The notes below the pieces were generated by a model. It searched no databases, had not been told where the DNA came from, and saw only the letters and a program-made list of their open reading frames with translations. Below are positions 7,040-14,215 of a DNA stretch of 25,627 nucleotides, piece by piece; positions within the stretch are counted from its first letter, which is position 1, and each line of letters opens with the position of its first letter. Source of the stretch: a virus. Position numbers and translations under genes: made by a program. The stretch is taken from the IMG/VR virus record IMGVR_UViG_3300034105_001531, positions 1 to 25,627 of that record; one strand, written 5' to 3'.

Positions 7040-8707
7040 CTATAACATCAATAGACCTTTTTCGCGTTCCGCAGATGTATAGATGGTTGGTCTATCCTCT
7101 ACCATGATTTGTGCGTATGCCATAACCATAGCTACAGGCCCATCTACCTTTTCAGTTGACTTCGCTTTGTCTATCTTTATATTTCCTGCGGGGTCAAATC
7201 TAAGCATTACATTTGTCATCATCCACTCCATTACTGGATTTCCATCATGCGTTATTTCATTAGATAAAAACATCTTTTCTATCTCTTTTGTTGGTGCAGA
7301 CATCGAAATAAAACCCTGTCCAAATGGTTTCATATTTGCACCATCATTTGTAAGCTGAATAACTAACTGCGAAGCGTTCCACCTATCAAAAGCTATACAC
7401 TCTATTTTATACTTTGCCGTTAACTCAATAACTTTAGCTTTTATAAAGTCGTAGTCGGTTACGTTACCATCGGTCATGATAATATCTCCATCCTGTGCCC
7501 ACTGGACATAAGGAACGCCATCCGAAAGCGATCTTTCCCTAACGTTATCCTCCGGACAAAAGAAATAGGATTTAATATGTGGTTTATCTAAACCTGCCTG
7601 TACGGGGAAGCATAACACTAAAGCCGCAATATCACGAGTAGAGGCAAGGTCTAATCCAGCAAAGCATTTTTTATTATAAAGTAAATCATCATCTAATTTT
7701 AACCTTGTTTGCTCAATGTAATTATTGGAAATCCAAACACTGGATGTAGTTGTCCATACGTTTAGATTCTTTGTCATAAATTGTATCTGCTTTGCGGCCC
7801 CTTCGTTTAATGCCTTTTGAAATTGGTCATCCATGTAGCTAATGTATGGAGTTACTCCAAGATTAGGATTGGATTTTGTCCAATTCTTTTTATCCTGCCA
7901 ATCATCTCCTTCATCTAAGCAAAATAGCAAAGGAAAAACACTATTATCTACTTTCCTTTTCTCCAGAATATCTACCATTACTTTTCGGAATTGATAGCAT
8001 GGTGATTCACGGTTAAATCCTGCCGTAGTGGTAATAAGCAGTAAAGGTTGAAATCTTGAACCCATACCCGTCTCCATTACTTGTTCCACGTCACTTGTTT
8101 TATGCGAATGGTATTCGTCGATACCTGCATAATGTGGATTCAAGCCATCCAATGTATCTGCCTCGGATGCAACAGCCTCAAATTTAGAATTAGTAGATGG
8201 TACGTTGCAATTATACTTTAATACATTGACTAACTTGTTAAATGTCCTTGAATCTGCCTTTAATGATTTAAGCATCACCTTTGCCGTATCAAATGCAATG
8301 CGAGCCTGATCTCTGGTAGTTGCAGCCGTATAAACTTCCGCACCTGTTTCATTGTCACATAGAAAACAATACACAGCAATAGCAGCCGCTAACTCTGTTT
8401 TACCGTTTTTTCGTGCTATTTCAAGATATGCTTTTCGAAATCGCCTACCTCCTTCTTTTCTTTGCCATCCAAACAGGACTTTAATAAAAAACTCTTGAAA
8501 TGGTTGGATATTAAAACGTTGTCCAGCAAATTCGCCTTTAGTGTGTCGTAGAGCAGAAATAAAGTTAAAGGCCCTATTTGCTTGAGCTTCGGAATAAACA
8601 TATTCCCATTTCTTATTTTTTAAATCATTCAGATGCCGTTCAACTGCTAGCCTTGCGTAACTGCCTATTAATAATTTCCCCGAAACAACATCCTCAATAA
8701 ATTTCAT
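7040..8707 (-). CDS. terL: Terminase large subunit (TerL)
   Basis: A 555-aa packaging motor of the HK97-type terminase family. The N-terminal ATPase has a Walker A-like ARKNGKT at residues 98-104, following the family's YLEIARKNGKTELAAAIAVY pattern, and a Walker B HYAGIDE ending at D197-E198. The C-terminal RNase H-like nuclease carries FAGLDLASTRDIAAL (about residue 345-360) with the first metal Asp, CIAFDRWNASQLV with another Asp, and a late DGPVAMVMAYA with the last. It translocates DNA into the prohead through the portal and cuts the concatemer. Its start overlaps the preceding membrane-protein gene by 4 nt (ATGA). Confidence 0.95.
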   Translation of the reverse strand: MKFIEDVVSGKLLIGSYARLAVERHLNDLKNKKWEYVYSEAQANRAFNFISALRHTKGEFAGQRFNIQPFQEFFIKVLFGWQRKEGGRRFRKAYLEIARKNGKTELAAAIAVYCFLCDNETGAEVYTAATTRDQARIAFDTAKVMLKSLKADSRTFNKLVNVLKYNCNVPSTNSKFEAVASEADTLDGLNPHYAGIDEYHSHKTSDVEQVMETGMGSRFQPLLLITTTAGFNRESPCYQFRKVMVDILEKRKVDNSVFPLLFCLDEGDDWQDKKNWTKSNPNLGVTPYISYMDDQFQKALNEGAAKQIQFMTKNLNVWTTTSSVWISNNYIEQTRLKLDDDLLYNKKCFAGLDLASTRDIAALVLCFPVQAGLDKPHIKSYFFCPEDNVRERSLSDGVPYVQWAQDGDIIMTDGNVTDYDFIKAKVIELTAKYKIECIAFDRWNASQLVIQLTNDGANMKPFGQGFISMSAPTKEIEKMFLSNEITHDGNPVMEWMMTNVMLRFDPAGNIKIDKAKSTEKVDGPVAMVMAYAQIMVEDRPTIYTSAEREKGLLML

Positions 8708-8919
8708 TTATCTTTTTTACTTTTTACTGTTAAGCCAAAAATACTATTTAGCAAAACTGCAAATGCCATTAGTCCCCATGCCTCGACATAATCAATATAA
8801 GGCAAACTAAATATATTTGGTATTAGCCAATTCCACATAAAATAAACTGGAACTGAAATAAATGCCAGTGCGAAGGCAGATGCTAATATAGAAATGGCAA
8901 TTTCTTTAATTTCTTCCAT
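8704..8919 (-). CDS. Small membrane protein, two spans
   Basis: A 71-aa protein with two hydrophobic stretches (about residues 7-30 and 48-63) separated by an aromatic Pro-containing link (FMWNWLIPNIFSLPYIDY) and followed by a basic tail (KSKKDK). The MWNWL(I/M)P pattern followed by a short loop and a second span recurs in small bacterial membrane proteins of unknown function. It lies between small and large terminase genes and overlaps the latter by 4 nt. Size and topology would suit a holin-like protein, but the packaging-gene context does not point to lysis, and no function can be claimed. Confidence 0.7.
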   Translation of the reverse strand: MEEIKEIAISILASAFALAFISVPVYFMWNWLIPNIFSLPYIDYVEAWGLMAFAVLLNSIFGLTVKSKKDK

Positions 8920-8922
8920 AGT

Positions 8923-9372
8923 TTAGTTCATTTTAAGAAGTTTGGCAATTTCATCTTCTTCATCACCGTTACCATCTTGAAAATATTCTAAAGTTAGTCT
9001 GGATTTAGGATCTAACCCTAAAGTCTTAGATAATTCAAGAAATAATTCAAATCCCTGCTTAAATGCTGTCCATTCGGCACTTACCTGCCTTGCACCGTTA
9101 GGATGCACCATAACTGCACCGTCTTTGCTTAAAATATCGGCATTATGCAATAAATGACCAATAGCACGCGCTGCAACTGAAAGGTAAATTTCATCGACTT
9201 GCTTTCCTGCTTTATGGATGTGTAGGTGTTCACGAATGCGGTTATAAATTCTTTTTTCGCCTTCATCTAATTTAAACATTGGCTCTCCGATTTCACCCGG
9301 AGTAAATGTTTTAACTCTGGATTTCTCCAAGGTTCCCTGAAGTAGTTTTGTTTTTATGCTCTTTTGTGCCAT
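8923..9372 (-). CDS. terS: Terminase small subunit (P27 family)
   Basis: A 149-aa protein matching the P27-type small terminase: a basic N-terminus, the start of the fold around FKLDEGEKRIYNRIREHL (about 33-50), helix VDEIYLSVAARAIGHLLHNA (about 59-78), then the region after it (HPNGARQVSAEWTAFKQGFE) and the diagnostic C-terminal LGLDPKSRLTLEYF. It recognises the packaging site and presents DNA to the large subunit. An acidic tail (GDEEDEIAKLL) ends the protein. The GC-rich island just upstream is a plausible binding/cleavage region. Start ATG at 9372. Confidence 0.88.
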   Translation of the reverse strand: MAQKSIKTKLLQGTLEKSRVKTFTPGEIGEPMFKLDEGEKRIYNRIREHLHIHKAGKQVDEIYLSVAARAIGHLLHNADILSKDGAVMVHPNGARQVSAEWTAFKQGFELFLELSKTLGLDPKSRLTLEYFQDGNGDEEDEIAKLLKMN

Positions 9373-9522
9373 TTTACGACTGTTTTATGATTTTGAATTA
9401 AACCCCCCTTTAGAGGTTGCGTTGATGTGCTCTGTTCTGCACAGTACGATGCGGGGGGAAAGGAGGTCCTTGAACCCCTCCCGCGTGTCTTTGGAGGTCT
9501 GTCCTCCTGTTCTGTGACCTTT
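9373..9522. other. GC-rich non-coding island, candidate cos/packaging site
   Basis: These 150 nt are conspicuously richer in G and C than the surrounding A/T-rich DNA and hold no convincing gene. They contain CCCCCC at 9403-9408, GGGGGG at 9453-9458, and two 5-bp stems GGAGG/CCTCC (9462-9466 with 9477-9481; 9493-9497 with 9503-9507). An open frame across it (down to 9354) looks like chance and overlaps two better genes. In HK97-like phages cos lies between an HNH gene and the small terminase gene, exactly this position. Cleavage position is not visible. Confidence 0.45.
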
Positions 9523-10440
9523 TCATAGTTCCATTTGTAATTGTAGTTGTAAACCTTTAGAATTGTAGTCAATGAATTGTAATTCTAATTGACTTTTGTT
9601 TCTTTTCAATTGTGTCGGTAAACTATCGCTCTTAATAGTATTACAAGACCTACAAAGCAATGTAACATTATCATAAGTATGCCCACCGCCTTTTGATTTA
9701 GGTATAATATGATCTAATGTTGCTGCGTTTGGTTGATTATAATTATCAGCCTTAGGGTGAATACATTTAATACCACAAGATGTGCATATATAATTATGTT
9801 TCCTATATACAATAGTCCTATTCACTGGCTCATATTCATTACCATACTTCTTAGCAAATTGTTTGTCCTCTTTAATTCTTTTATGTTTACGCCTACTTAT
9901 TTTTTGATTTCTTTTTCTTACAATCTTATTTAATTGTTCATTACATTCAACCGAACAATATTTATTTAACTGAGCAACATCACCTAAATTATTTAATTTT
10001 ATATCTATTCCAAACTCTTTACTACAATGTTTACATGTCGATACATAATCATAAAGAGATACATATCTCTTACTAACCTTACATTTGTCGCATAACTTAT
10101 TACCATATAATCTAACACCATTACACTCTATGCAATATAAATTAGAATATTTACCTTCCTTAGATTTGTATTTGTAATAAATAATTAACTCTTTACCTTT
10201 TTGAGATTTACGATATTTTTCCTGCGCTTGTTTTAAAACATCGGGATTCTCTAACCTTTTCTTCGCTTGATAATTCCTATCTATCTCGCGTTTGTTTTCC
10301 TTAGCCTTTTGACTTCGTACTGTATTTCTATTGCGTTCATTAGTACATTCACGACAATGCATTCTATCGCTACTGCCACGTTGTACATAACTGCAATTAT
10401 GTTTTTCACAATACTTAACCTTAATACTATTTACGCACAT
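9523..10440 (-). CDS. Cys-rich HNH endonuclease
   Basis: A 305-aa, strongly basic protein. Its C-terminal HNH domain shows C219-x2-C222, DHIIPKSKGG with D243-H244, N258, and C263-x2-C266 followed by N267 (an HNN variant). The N-terminal two thirds hold repeated zinc-knuckle pairs: C29/C32, C103/C106, C117/C120, C136/C139 and C162/C166, with a Lys/Arg-rich helical linker (about 36-95). Such free-standing zinc-knuckle HNH proteins are often mobile homing enzymes. It sits between a packaging-type HNH gene and the cos candidate, only 4 nt from the former, and appears A/T-richer than the neighbouring head genes, suggesting insertion. A packaging role cannot be excluded. Confidence 0.85.
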   Translation of the reverse strand: MCVNSIKVKYCEKHNCSYVQRGSSDRMHCRECTNERNRNTVRSQKAKENKREIDRNYQAKKRLENPDVLKQAQEKYRKSQKGKELIIYYKYKSKEGKYSNLYCIECNGVRLYGNKLCDKCKVSKRYVSLYDYVSTCKHCSKEFGIDIKLNNLGDVAQLNKYCSVECNEQLNKIVRKRNQKISRRKHKRIKEDKQFAKKYGNEYEPVNRTIVYRKHNYICTSCGIKCIHPKADNYNQPNAATLDHIIPKSKGGGHTYDNVTLLCRSCNTIKSDSLPTQLKRNKSQLELQFIDYNSKGLQLQLQMEL

Positions 10441-10444
10441 AGCT

Positions 10445-10882
10445 TTATTGTTTTAATTCGCCCTCGACCTCGACCCTCTTTCGCACCTTGTCCGCTAACC
10501 ATGCCACTACTTGCGACTTATTCGCAGGTACATACTTCCCATCGCTATCCATGTGCAAGGTAACAGGTGCTATAGATGTCTTTTCATTGATAGACTTCGT
10601 ATCATGACAAGACTTACACAATGCTAATAGATTGTTTAGATTATACATTGAACCACCACGCGTGATAGGTATCATGTGATCCACACATCCTTTGTAATCA
10701 CCTGGAGTTATGTCTGTCATTATGCCTAAGACTATGCAGCATTCACACAGTGGATTAGCACGACGATATGCCTTACTCATCTTATGCCATGCATTGTTGT
10801 AGCTGCCTTGTTCACCTGATGGTGTACGGTGCATCTTAGCCTTATGTATTGTACTACCTATTCCCTTGCTTATATATGGCAT
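10445..10882 (-). CDS. HNH endonuclease, packaging type
   Basis: A 145-aa compact HNH protein: W32-HKMSKAYRRANPLCECC (Cys 46/48/49), CVDHMIPITRGGS with H69, NLNNLLALCKSCH with N84, C89, C92 and H93. This arrangement matches the HNH proteins (HK97 gp74-like) encoded next to terminase genes, which assist terminase-dependent cos cleavage. All key residues are present. A short basic C-terminal helix follows (about 120-142). It is the first large gene of the late operon, 51 nt after the RHH-like gene. Function is taken from family and position. Confidence 0.88.
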   Translation of the reverse strand: MPYISKGIGSTIHKAKMHRTPSGEQGSYNNAWHKMSKAYRRANPLCECCIVLGIMTDITPGDYKGCVDHMIPITRGGSMYNLNNLLALCKSCHDTKSINEKTSIAPVTLHMDSDGKYVPANKSQVVAWLADKVRKRVEVEGELKQ

Positions 10883-10933
10883 ATATACCTATTCTTTAAG
10901 GAGTAATTAAATTATCCAATAAATAAATATACA

Positions 10934-11095
10934 TTAACTTTCCTTATGATTAGCAATATGCAAATTAATAAGGTGTGCTATCACCTTCTCCATTGTTAAC
11001 AATGTTCCAGTGTTCTTATAGATTTTCATCCTTACTTCCATAAGCGCACAATGGACATCGTCTGTCATCATTACATTTTTCTTTCTTATTGTCAT
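10934..11095 (-). CDS. Ribbon-helix-helix-like 53-aa protein
   Basis: A small frame starting with ATG at 11095 and ending TAA at 10934. The basic N-terminal strand (MTIRKKNVMMTDDVHCALM) leads into a helix (ALMEVRMKIYK) and, after a turn (NTGTLLT), a second helix (MEKVIAHLINLHIANH). This strand-helix-helix order and the T-D-D-V-H-x-A-L pattern recall Arc/MetJ-type DNA-binding proteins and antitoxins. It is the first gene of the minus-strand operon, right behind the divergent promoter region at 11113-11170, so autoregulation and control of early/late transcription are plausible. Fold assignment is by eye and tentative. Confidence 0.6.
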   Translation of the reverse strand: MTIRKKNVMMTDDVHCALMEVRMKIYKNTGTLLTMEKVIAHLINLHIANHKES

Positions 11096-11112
11096 GTGTA
11101 TATTATTTTGCA

Positions 11113-11120
11113 CAAATATA
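11113..11120 (-). promoter_or_regulatory. Promoter -7 box for minus-strand late operon
   Basis: On the minus strand TATATTTG matches the Bacteroidetes -7 consensus TAnnTTTG exactly, 17 nt before the ATG at 11095. No clear -33 TTTG is seen at normal spacing. It would give a very short leader for the RHH-like gene. Confidence 0.55.
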
Positions 11121-11143
11121 CATTTTATTTTATTAAAAAGTAT

Positions 11144-11170
11144 TTTGTTTAATTATTTTATGTAGTTTTG
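11144..11170 (+). promoter_or_regulatory. Promoter for plus-strand early operon
   Basis: TAGTTTTG (11163-11170) matches TAnnTTTG exactly, and TTTG lies at 11144-11147, a 15-nt spacer that is shorter than usual but identical to that of the 18538-18564 promoter. The predicted start is near 11177, about 26 nt before the SSB gene. It faces the minus-strand promoter 43 nt away. Confidence 0.6.
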
Positions 11171-11202
11171 CCTATCAATATTATTTCACAAAAACCAATC
11201 AA

Positions 11203-11631
11203 ATGATTAAGCTAATAGTAAGCGGAAGAGTGGGCAATGATGCCGAACTAAAAACTGTAGGCGATACGACTGTATGCACCTTTAGTGTTGCGCACACGGA
11301 AAAGATATATGGCCCAAATCCTTTAGAAAAAACGATATGGACATCCTGTAATATCTGGGGAGAACGAGGGCCCAAATTGCAGCCACATATTACCAAAGGT
11401 ACTTATGTTGTGGTAGAAGGATCCGGAACGGTTAATTCTTATATGCAAAAGAACGGAGAACCTGCCGCAATACTTAACTGTAGGGTTGCTACCTTAGAAT
11501 TTGGTGGCAAATCTAACGCATCTACAGAAAGTAGCTCAATAACATCTACAGGAAATGTACAGCTACTTAATAATCCAGCGGTACAGGAATTGAAAACTAA
11601 ATTAAACTTTGACGAAGAACTACCATTTTAA
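11203..11631 (+). CDS. ssb: Single-stranded DNA-binding protein
   Basis: A 142-aa SSB. The OB-fold occupies residues 1 to about 105: LIVSGRVGNDAELK, TTVCTFSVAHTEK, TIWTSCNIWGERGPKL, GTYVVVEGSGTV. A Ser/Thr-rich linker follows, and the protein ends in the acidic tip DEELPF, the standard docking peptide for replication and recombination partners. It coats single strands during phage replication and probably works with the Bet/exonuclease pair further on. First gene of the plus-strand operon, with start ATG 11203 preceded by the A-rich leader aaaaaccaatcaa. Length is slightly below that of typical cellular SSBs, as usual in phages. Confidence 0.93.
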   Translation: MIKLIVSGRVGNDAELKTVGDTTVCTFSVAHTEKIYGPNPLEKTIWTSCNIWGERGPKLQPHITKGTYVVVEGSGTVNSYMQKNGEPAAILNCRVATLEFGGKSNASTESSSITSTGNVQLLNNPAVQELKTKLNFDEELPF

Positions 11632-11633
11632 CC

Positions 11634-11879
11634 ATGACACCAGAACAAAGAATAGCATACAACGCAAAGAAAGAGGAGTATCGAAAAAATATGCCTGAAT
11701 ACCAAAAACTAAAGTATTTAGAATATTGTCGAAAAAAATACAACGATTTAACGCCTGAAAAGAAAGCTGAATTATTTGCAAAAAGAAAATCAAATTACGA
11801 GGCAAATAAAGAGAAAAAAAAGGAATATCAGCGAATGAGATACCACGCAACAAAAGAAAAGAAATCGATTGATTTATAA
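11634..11879 (+). CDS. Charged, helical 81-aa protein
   Basis: An 81-aa protein dominated by Lys, Glu, Arg and Tyr, predicted fully helical. Motifs such as MTPEQRIAYNAKKEEYRKNM, TPEKKAELFAKRK and NKEKKKEYQRMR resemble the Lys/Tyr-rich repeats that precede HNH domains in phage zinc-knuckle endonucleases, and resemble the 82-aa protein at 23820-24068. It starts 2 nt after the SSB stop. It may be a stand-alone nucleic-acid-binding peptide or a relic of a larger HNH protein; no Cys or HNH residues remain. Function unknown. Confidence 0.7.
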   Translation: MTPEQRIAYNAKKEEYRKNMPEYQKLKYLEYCRKKYNDLTPEKKAELFAKRKSNYEANKEKKKEYQRMRYHATKEKKSIDL

Positions 11880-11921
11880 AGAGGCTTTTTTAGTGAGCGA
11901 GAGTAGTTAATAGTGTTCTTC

Positions 11922-11953
11922 GTAGCAAGGTGTTAAATGCCTTGCTACTTTTT
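11922..11953 (+). terminator. Intrinsic terminator after SSB gene pair
   Basis: GTAGCAAGG (11922-11930), 9-nt loop, CCTTGCTAC (11940-11948), then TTTTT: a perfect 9-bp stem. It ends the ssb unit or attenuates into downstream genes. It also shows that the in-frame ATG at 11937, inside the hairpin, is not the start of the next gene. Confidence 0.8.
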
Positions 11954-11966
11954 AAAAACCAAAATT

Positions 11967-12272
11967 ATGAGCAAGTACAAACAATTTTTTACAAATCATG
12001 CCTTATTAAAAGAAAGGTGTGTTGAAATCTGTAGATTATTCCATAAACACGATCCTGATTTATATCCGGATATTCTTGAAGAAGATTTACTTTTTGTTTT
12101 TGACGAAAAAAATACCATTACTGTTATTAACTCTGAATTGATAACTATTGAAGATTATTGCTACATCGACATTGAGTGGCTGGATGCTACTAATGACGAA
12201 ATTGTAAAAAAAATAATTGAGAATAAAATTAAACGCGAAGATTATATAACCTTCAGAAGCAATAAAAAGTAA
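11967..12272 (+). CDS. Hypothetical 101-aa acidic protein
   Basis: A 101-aa protein starting at ATG 11967 (leader aaaaaccaaaatt), not at the in-frame ATG 11937 that lies inside a terminator. It has the layout VEICRLFHKHDPDLYPDILE, then a beta stretch DEKNTITVINSELITIED, then DIEWLDATNDEIVKKIIENK. The next gene repeats this layout, so the two are probably divergent tandem copies. No catalytic motif or membrane span. The mixture of acidic loops and a C-terminal helix could suit a small protein-binding protein, for example an inhibitor of a host enzyme, but that is only a guess. Confidence 0.65.
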   Translation: MSKYKQFFTNHALLKERCVEICRLFHKHDPDLYPDILEEDLLFVFDEKNTITVINSELITIEDYCYIDIEWLDATNDEIVKKIIENKIKREDYITFRSNKK

Positions 12273-12542
12273 ATGGGAGATAGATTTAAAAGAGCCGTTT
12301 ATTTTGCAGATACTAAAGTTTTCGTAAAGCGAATATTTAGGATTTTAGATTTGCTTAAGCAATGCAATCCTCAAAAATATGGTGATTTAAACACAGATTT
12401 AACCAAATCTTACATTAGTCGCAAAACAGTAACGGTAACTATGTATGATGGTAGCTTTGATAATCCCTATTGTGAATTTCCTACAGAATGGTTAAAACTT
12501 GAAGATGGTGAAATTCTCCTAAAGATTTTAACCGAAAATTAA
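12273..12542 (+). CDS. Hypothetical 89-aa protein, paralogue of preceding gene
   Basis: An 89-aa protein that follows the previous stop codon without a gap. It aligns in outline with the 101-aa protein: VKRIFRILDLLKQCNPQKYG against VEICRLFHKHDPDLYP, KTVTVTMYDGS against NTITVINSE, and PTEWLKLEDGEILLKILTEN against DIEWLDATNDEIVKKIIEN. The N-terminus is basic, unlike its neighbour. A shared ancestral duplication is the likeliest reading. Function unknown; direct adjacency suggests co-expression. Confidence 0.65.
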   Translation: MGDRFKRAVYFADTKVFVKRIFRILDLLKQCNPQKYGDLNTDLTKSYISRKTVTVTMYDGSFDNPYCEFPTEWLKLEDGEILLKILTEN

Positions 12543-12566
12543 TAACATATTGGTGACGTCAACGAA

Positions 12567-13205
12567 ATGGTAATGAAAAATAGAAAGCTACCTTACACCG
12601 AAGAAGAGTTGTTAATAATTACAAAATTATACGCAACTACACCGGCTAAAGTTATCGCTACTTGGATGCCCCACTCTTCTATTTCCATTAGTAAGAAAGC
12701 CCACACGATGGGATTGAGGAAAGATAAAAAATATTTAGGCGAACACGCCAGAAAGATAGCTTTAGCGCAATGGCAAAATGAAAAAACAAGTAGTATTGCA
12801 AGAAAGACTGCTTTTCATAAAGGGCATATACCATGGAACAAAGGACAAAAGCTATCCGAAGAACACATAGCAAAATTAACGGGTGTTTACAAAAAAGGTA
12901 ATTTACCTCACAATAATTTACCTATTGGAAGCATCAGGAATATTGACGGATACAATGAAATTAAATACGCAAATCATAAATGGATGTCTTTAGCCCGTTA
13001 TAATTGGCAACAAGTTCACGGGGAAATCCCTAAAAATATGTGCGTGTTTAAATTGGATGGCGATCGGCTGAATGATGACATTAGTAATTTGTGTTTAGTC
13101 ACTAGACAGGATTTAGCCCAATTTAACCGAAAGCACAACAAAATCCCCCAGAAATTAAAAGAAGTTCAAATATTAGTAAACCAAATCAAGCAAAAAACAA
13201 AATGA
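12567..13205 (+). CDS. HNH_3-type homing endonuclease-like protein
   Basis: A 212-aa protein. The N-terminus (YTEEELLIITKLYATTPAKV, then SISISKKAHTMGLRK) looks like a small Myb/GcrA-type DNA-binding helix bundle. FHKGHIPWNKGQKLSEEH (84-100) is a motif common in phage HNH_3 proteins. The nuclease part is KWMSLARYNWQQVHGEIPKN followed by VFKLDGDRLNDDISNLCLVTR (160-180), with the D-G-D and N residues kept. The His that family members usually have at about residue 143 (in the L-x-H-R-x-x-W pattern) appears to be Ala, so activity is uncertain. Such genes often move as free-standing homing enzymes. Start is ATG 12567 or 12573. Confidence 0.8.
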   Translation: MVMKNRKLPYTEEELLIITKLYATTPAKVIATWMPHSSISISKKAHTMGLRKDKKYLGEHARKIALAQWQNEKTSSIARKTAFHKGHIPWNKGQKLSEEHIAKLTGVYKKGNLPHNNLPIGSIRNIDGYNEIKYANHKWMSLARYNWQQVHGEIPKNMCVFKLDGDRLNDDISNLCLVTRQDLAQFNRKHNKIPQKLKEVQILVNQIKQKTK

Positions 13206-13441
13206 AAAACAAAATCAGCGATTTACGAAATCACCTATTTGTAGTACTGGAAGAACTTAGCGACCCAGAATCAAACTACGATTTAGAGAAAGCGAAGGTA
13301 ATTGCCAACGTTGCGCAAACTATTATTAATTCTGCCAGCGTAGAGAACCAATATCTAAAGATAGTGGGTAGTAGTCAGGGCAGTGGATTTATTGAGGAGA
13401 AGGGAAATGAGAATATTAAAACTTTAAACGAAAGAAACTGA
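13202..13441 (+). CDS. Conserved phage protein, 79 aa
   Basis: A 79-aa protein beginning MKNKISDLRNHLFVVLEELS, followed by LEKAKVIANVAQTIINSASV. This two-helix layout, ISDLRNHLF then E-AK-I-NVAQTIINSA-V, is recurrent in small early phage proteins across many hosts, with unknown function. The C-terminal third (SSQGSGFIEEKG) looks disordered. It overlaps the HNH gene stop (ATGA) and the next start by 1 nt, so it is part of a coupled string of small genes. Confidence 0.75.
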   Translation: MKNKISDLRNHLFVVLEELSDPESNYDLEKAKVIANVAQTIINSASVENQYLKIVGSSQGSGFIEEKGNENIKTLNERN

Positions 13442-13668
13442 TGATAAGTTTGCAACCAGGAATAAACCCATATCCTAAAATGGAAGAAATTACTAAACCA
13501 CCATTAGGATTAATACCTAAAAGGATTCATGACAAAAATGTTAAAATAGAACGATACAATGATGTTTGTAGTGCGATTGCCCGATATTATCATGCTCGAT
13601 TAAAAATAAACATTGAGTGGATTGAAGAATATAACGATTTAGTGGATTATCTAAATAATTTAAAATGA
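13441..13668 (+). CDS. Conserved small phage protein, 75 aa
   Basis: A 75-aa protein with a short N-terminal lead and then the pattern PPLGLIPKRIHDKN, then a helix (RYNDVCSAIARYYHARLKIN) and IEWIEEYNDLVDYLNNL. The combination LGL-P-(K/R)-I, a helix, then EWIEEYN is seen in many small early phage proteins and is of unknown function. Its ATG overlaps the preceding stop, and its stop overlaps the start of a 46-aa frame (ATGA). No catalytic residues seen. Confidence 0.7.
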   Translation: MISLQPGINPYPKMEEITKPPLGLIPKRIHDKNVKIERYNDVCSAIARYYHARLKINIEWIEEYNDLVDYLNNLK

Positions 13669-13805
13669 ATAATTTTTTAAAAACAGCCCTAGACAAACTA
13701 TTTACCTACACAACACCAAAACCAGTTGTAAAGTATATAGAAACAAATTATTTAATTCAAAATCCACCTTTTAAAACAAAACAATATGAAAATAGAAATA
13801 AATGA
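13665..13805 (+). CDS. Possible 46-aa coupled small protein
   Basis: A 46-codon frame from ATG 13665 (ATGA overlap with the previous gene) to TGA 13805, running 20 nt into the next gene. The peptide starts MNNFLKTALDKLFTYTTPKP and ends in a basic tail; no domain is visible. Coupling at both ends supports real translation, but it may simply be the leader of the next gene. Confidence 0.45.
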   Translation: MNNFLKTALDKLFTYTTPKPVVKYIETNYLIQNPPFKTKQYENRNK

Positions 13806-14205
13806 CTTTTGGAATGGTATAGAAGAAACCTTAGAAGGTGATACGGCTTTAGATTCAAAAGTAGTAGCTAAACATAATATTTTTCATCATTCTATAACTT
13901 GGTTCGATGCTAAAACTACTACGGTTTTACAAGCTATTGAGTTTATTGATTCTAAAAATATTATAAATGCTTTTGACCAAATAGATTTAATGATTTTGGT
14001 AAAACATGAAAATACAGAGGGTTTTTATTGTTTGGAATTTGACAAAGGATTTTACCAAAAAACAAAAGATACCATTTGGCAATTTAAATTTTGTTTTGAT
14101 ACAAAGCAATACCACTTTTCACCAATAGAAGGCGAATTATTAGCCTTTGCCTTTGTTGACGATTTGCCTTTAATGAGGATTTTTAATGAGGATGAGGAAA
14201 TGTAA
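13786..14205 (+). CDS. Hypothetical 139-aa protein
   Basis: A 139-aa acidic protein not recognised. It alternates short strands and helices (FHHSITWFDAKTTTVLQAIE, then FDQIDLMILVKHE, then FYCLEFDKGFYQKTKDTIW, then a final FAFVDDLPLMRIFNEDEEM) and is rich in Phe and Asp. No Cys pairs, Walker motif or membrane segment. It lies directly before the structured RNA at 14230-14325 and looks about as A/T-rich as the helicase gene beyond it, so it may belong to the same transferred block. Start ATG 13786, A-rich leader. Confidence 0.7.
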   Translation: MKIEINDFWNGIEETLEGDTALDSKVVAKHNIFHHSITWFDAKTTTVLQAIEFIDSKNIINAFDQIDLMILVKHENTEGFYCLEFDKGFYQKTKDTIWQFKFCFDTKQYHFSPIEGELLAFAFVDDLPLMRIFNEDEEM

Positions 14206-14215
14206 ATAAATTGTT

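Noticed and set aside
9354-9572. 72-aa frame on the minus strand across the GC-rich island
   Set aside because: It overlaps the C-terminus of the HNH gene and the start of the small terminase gene in another frame; its composition follows the GC-rich DNA and no family pattern is seen.
11199-11396. Open frame on the minus strand within ssb
   Set aside because: It is the reverse complement of a clear SSB gene and has no recognisable pattern.
11937-11966. N-terminal extension of the 101-aa gene from ATG 11937
   Set aside because: The ATG lies inside the terminator hairpin 11922-11953; the ATG at 11967 has the usual A-rich leader.
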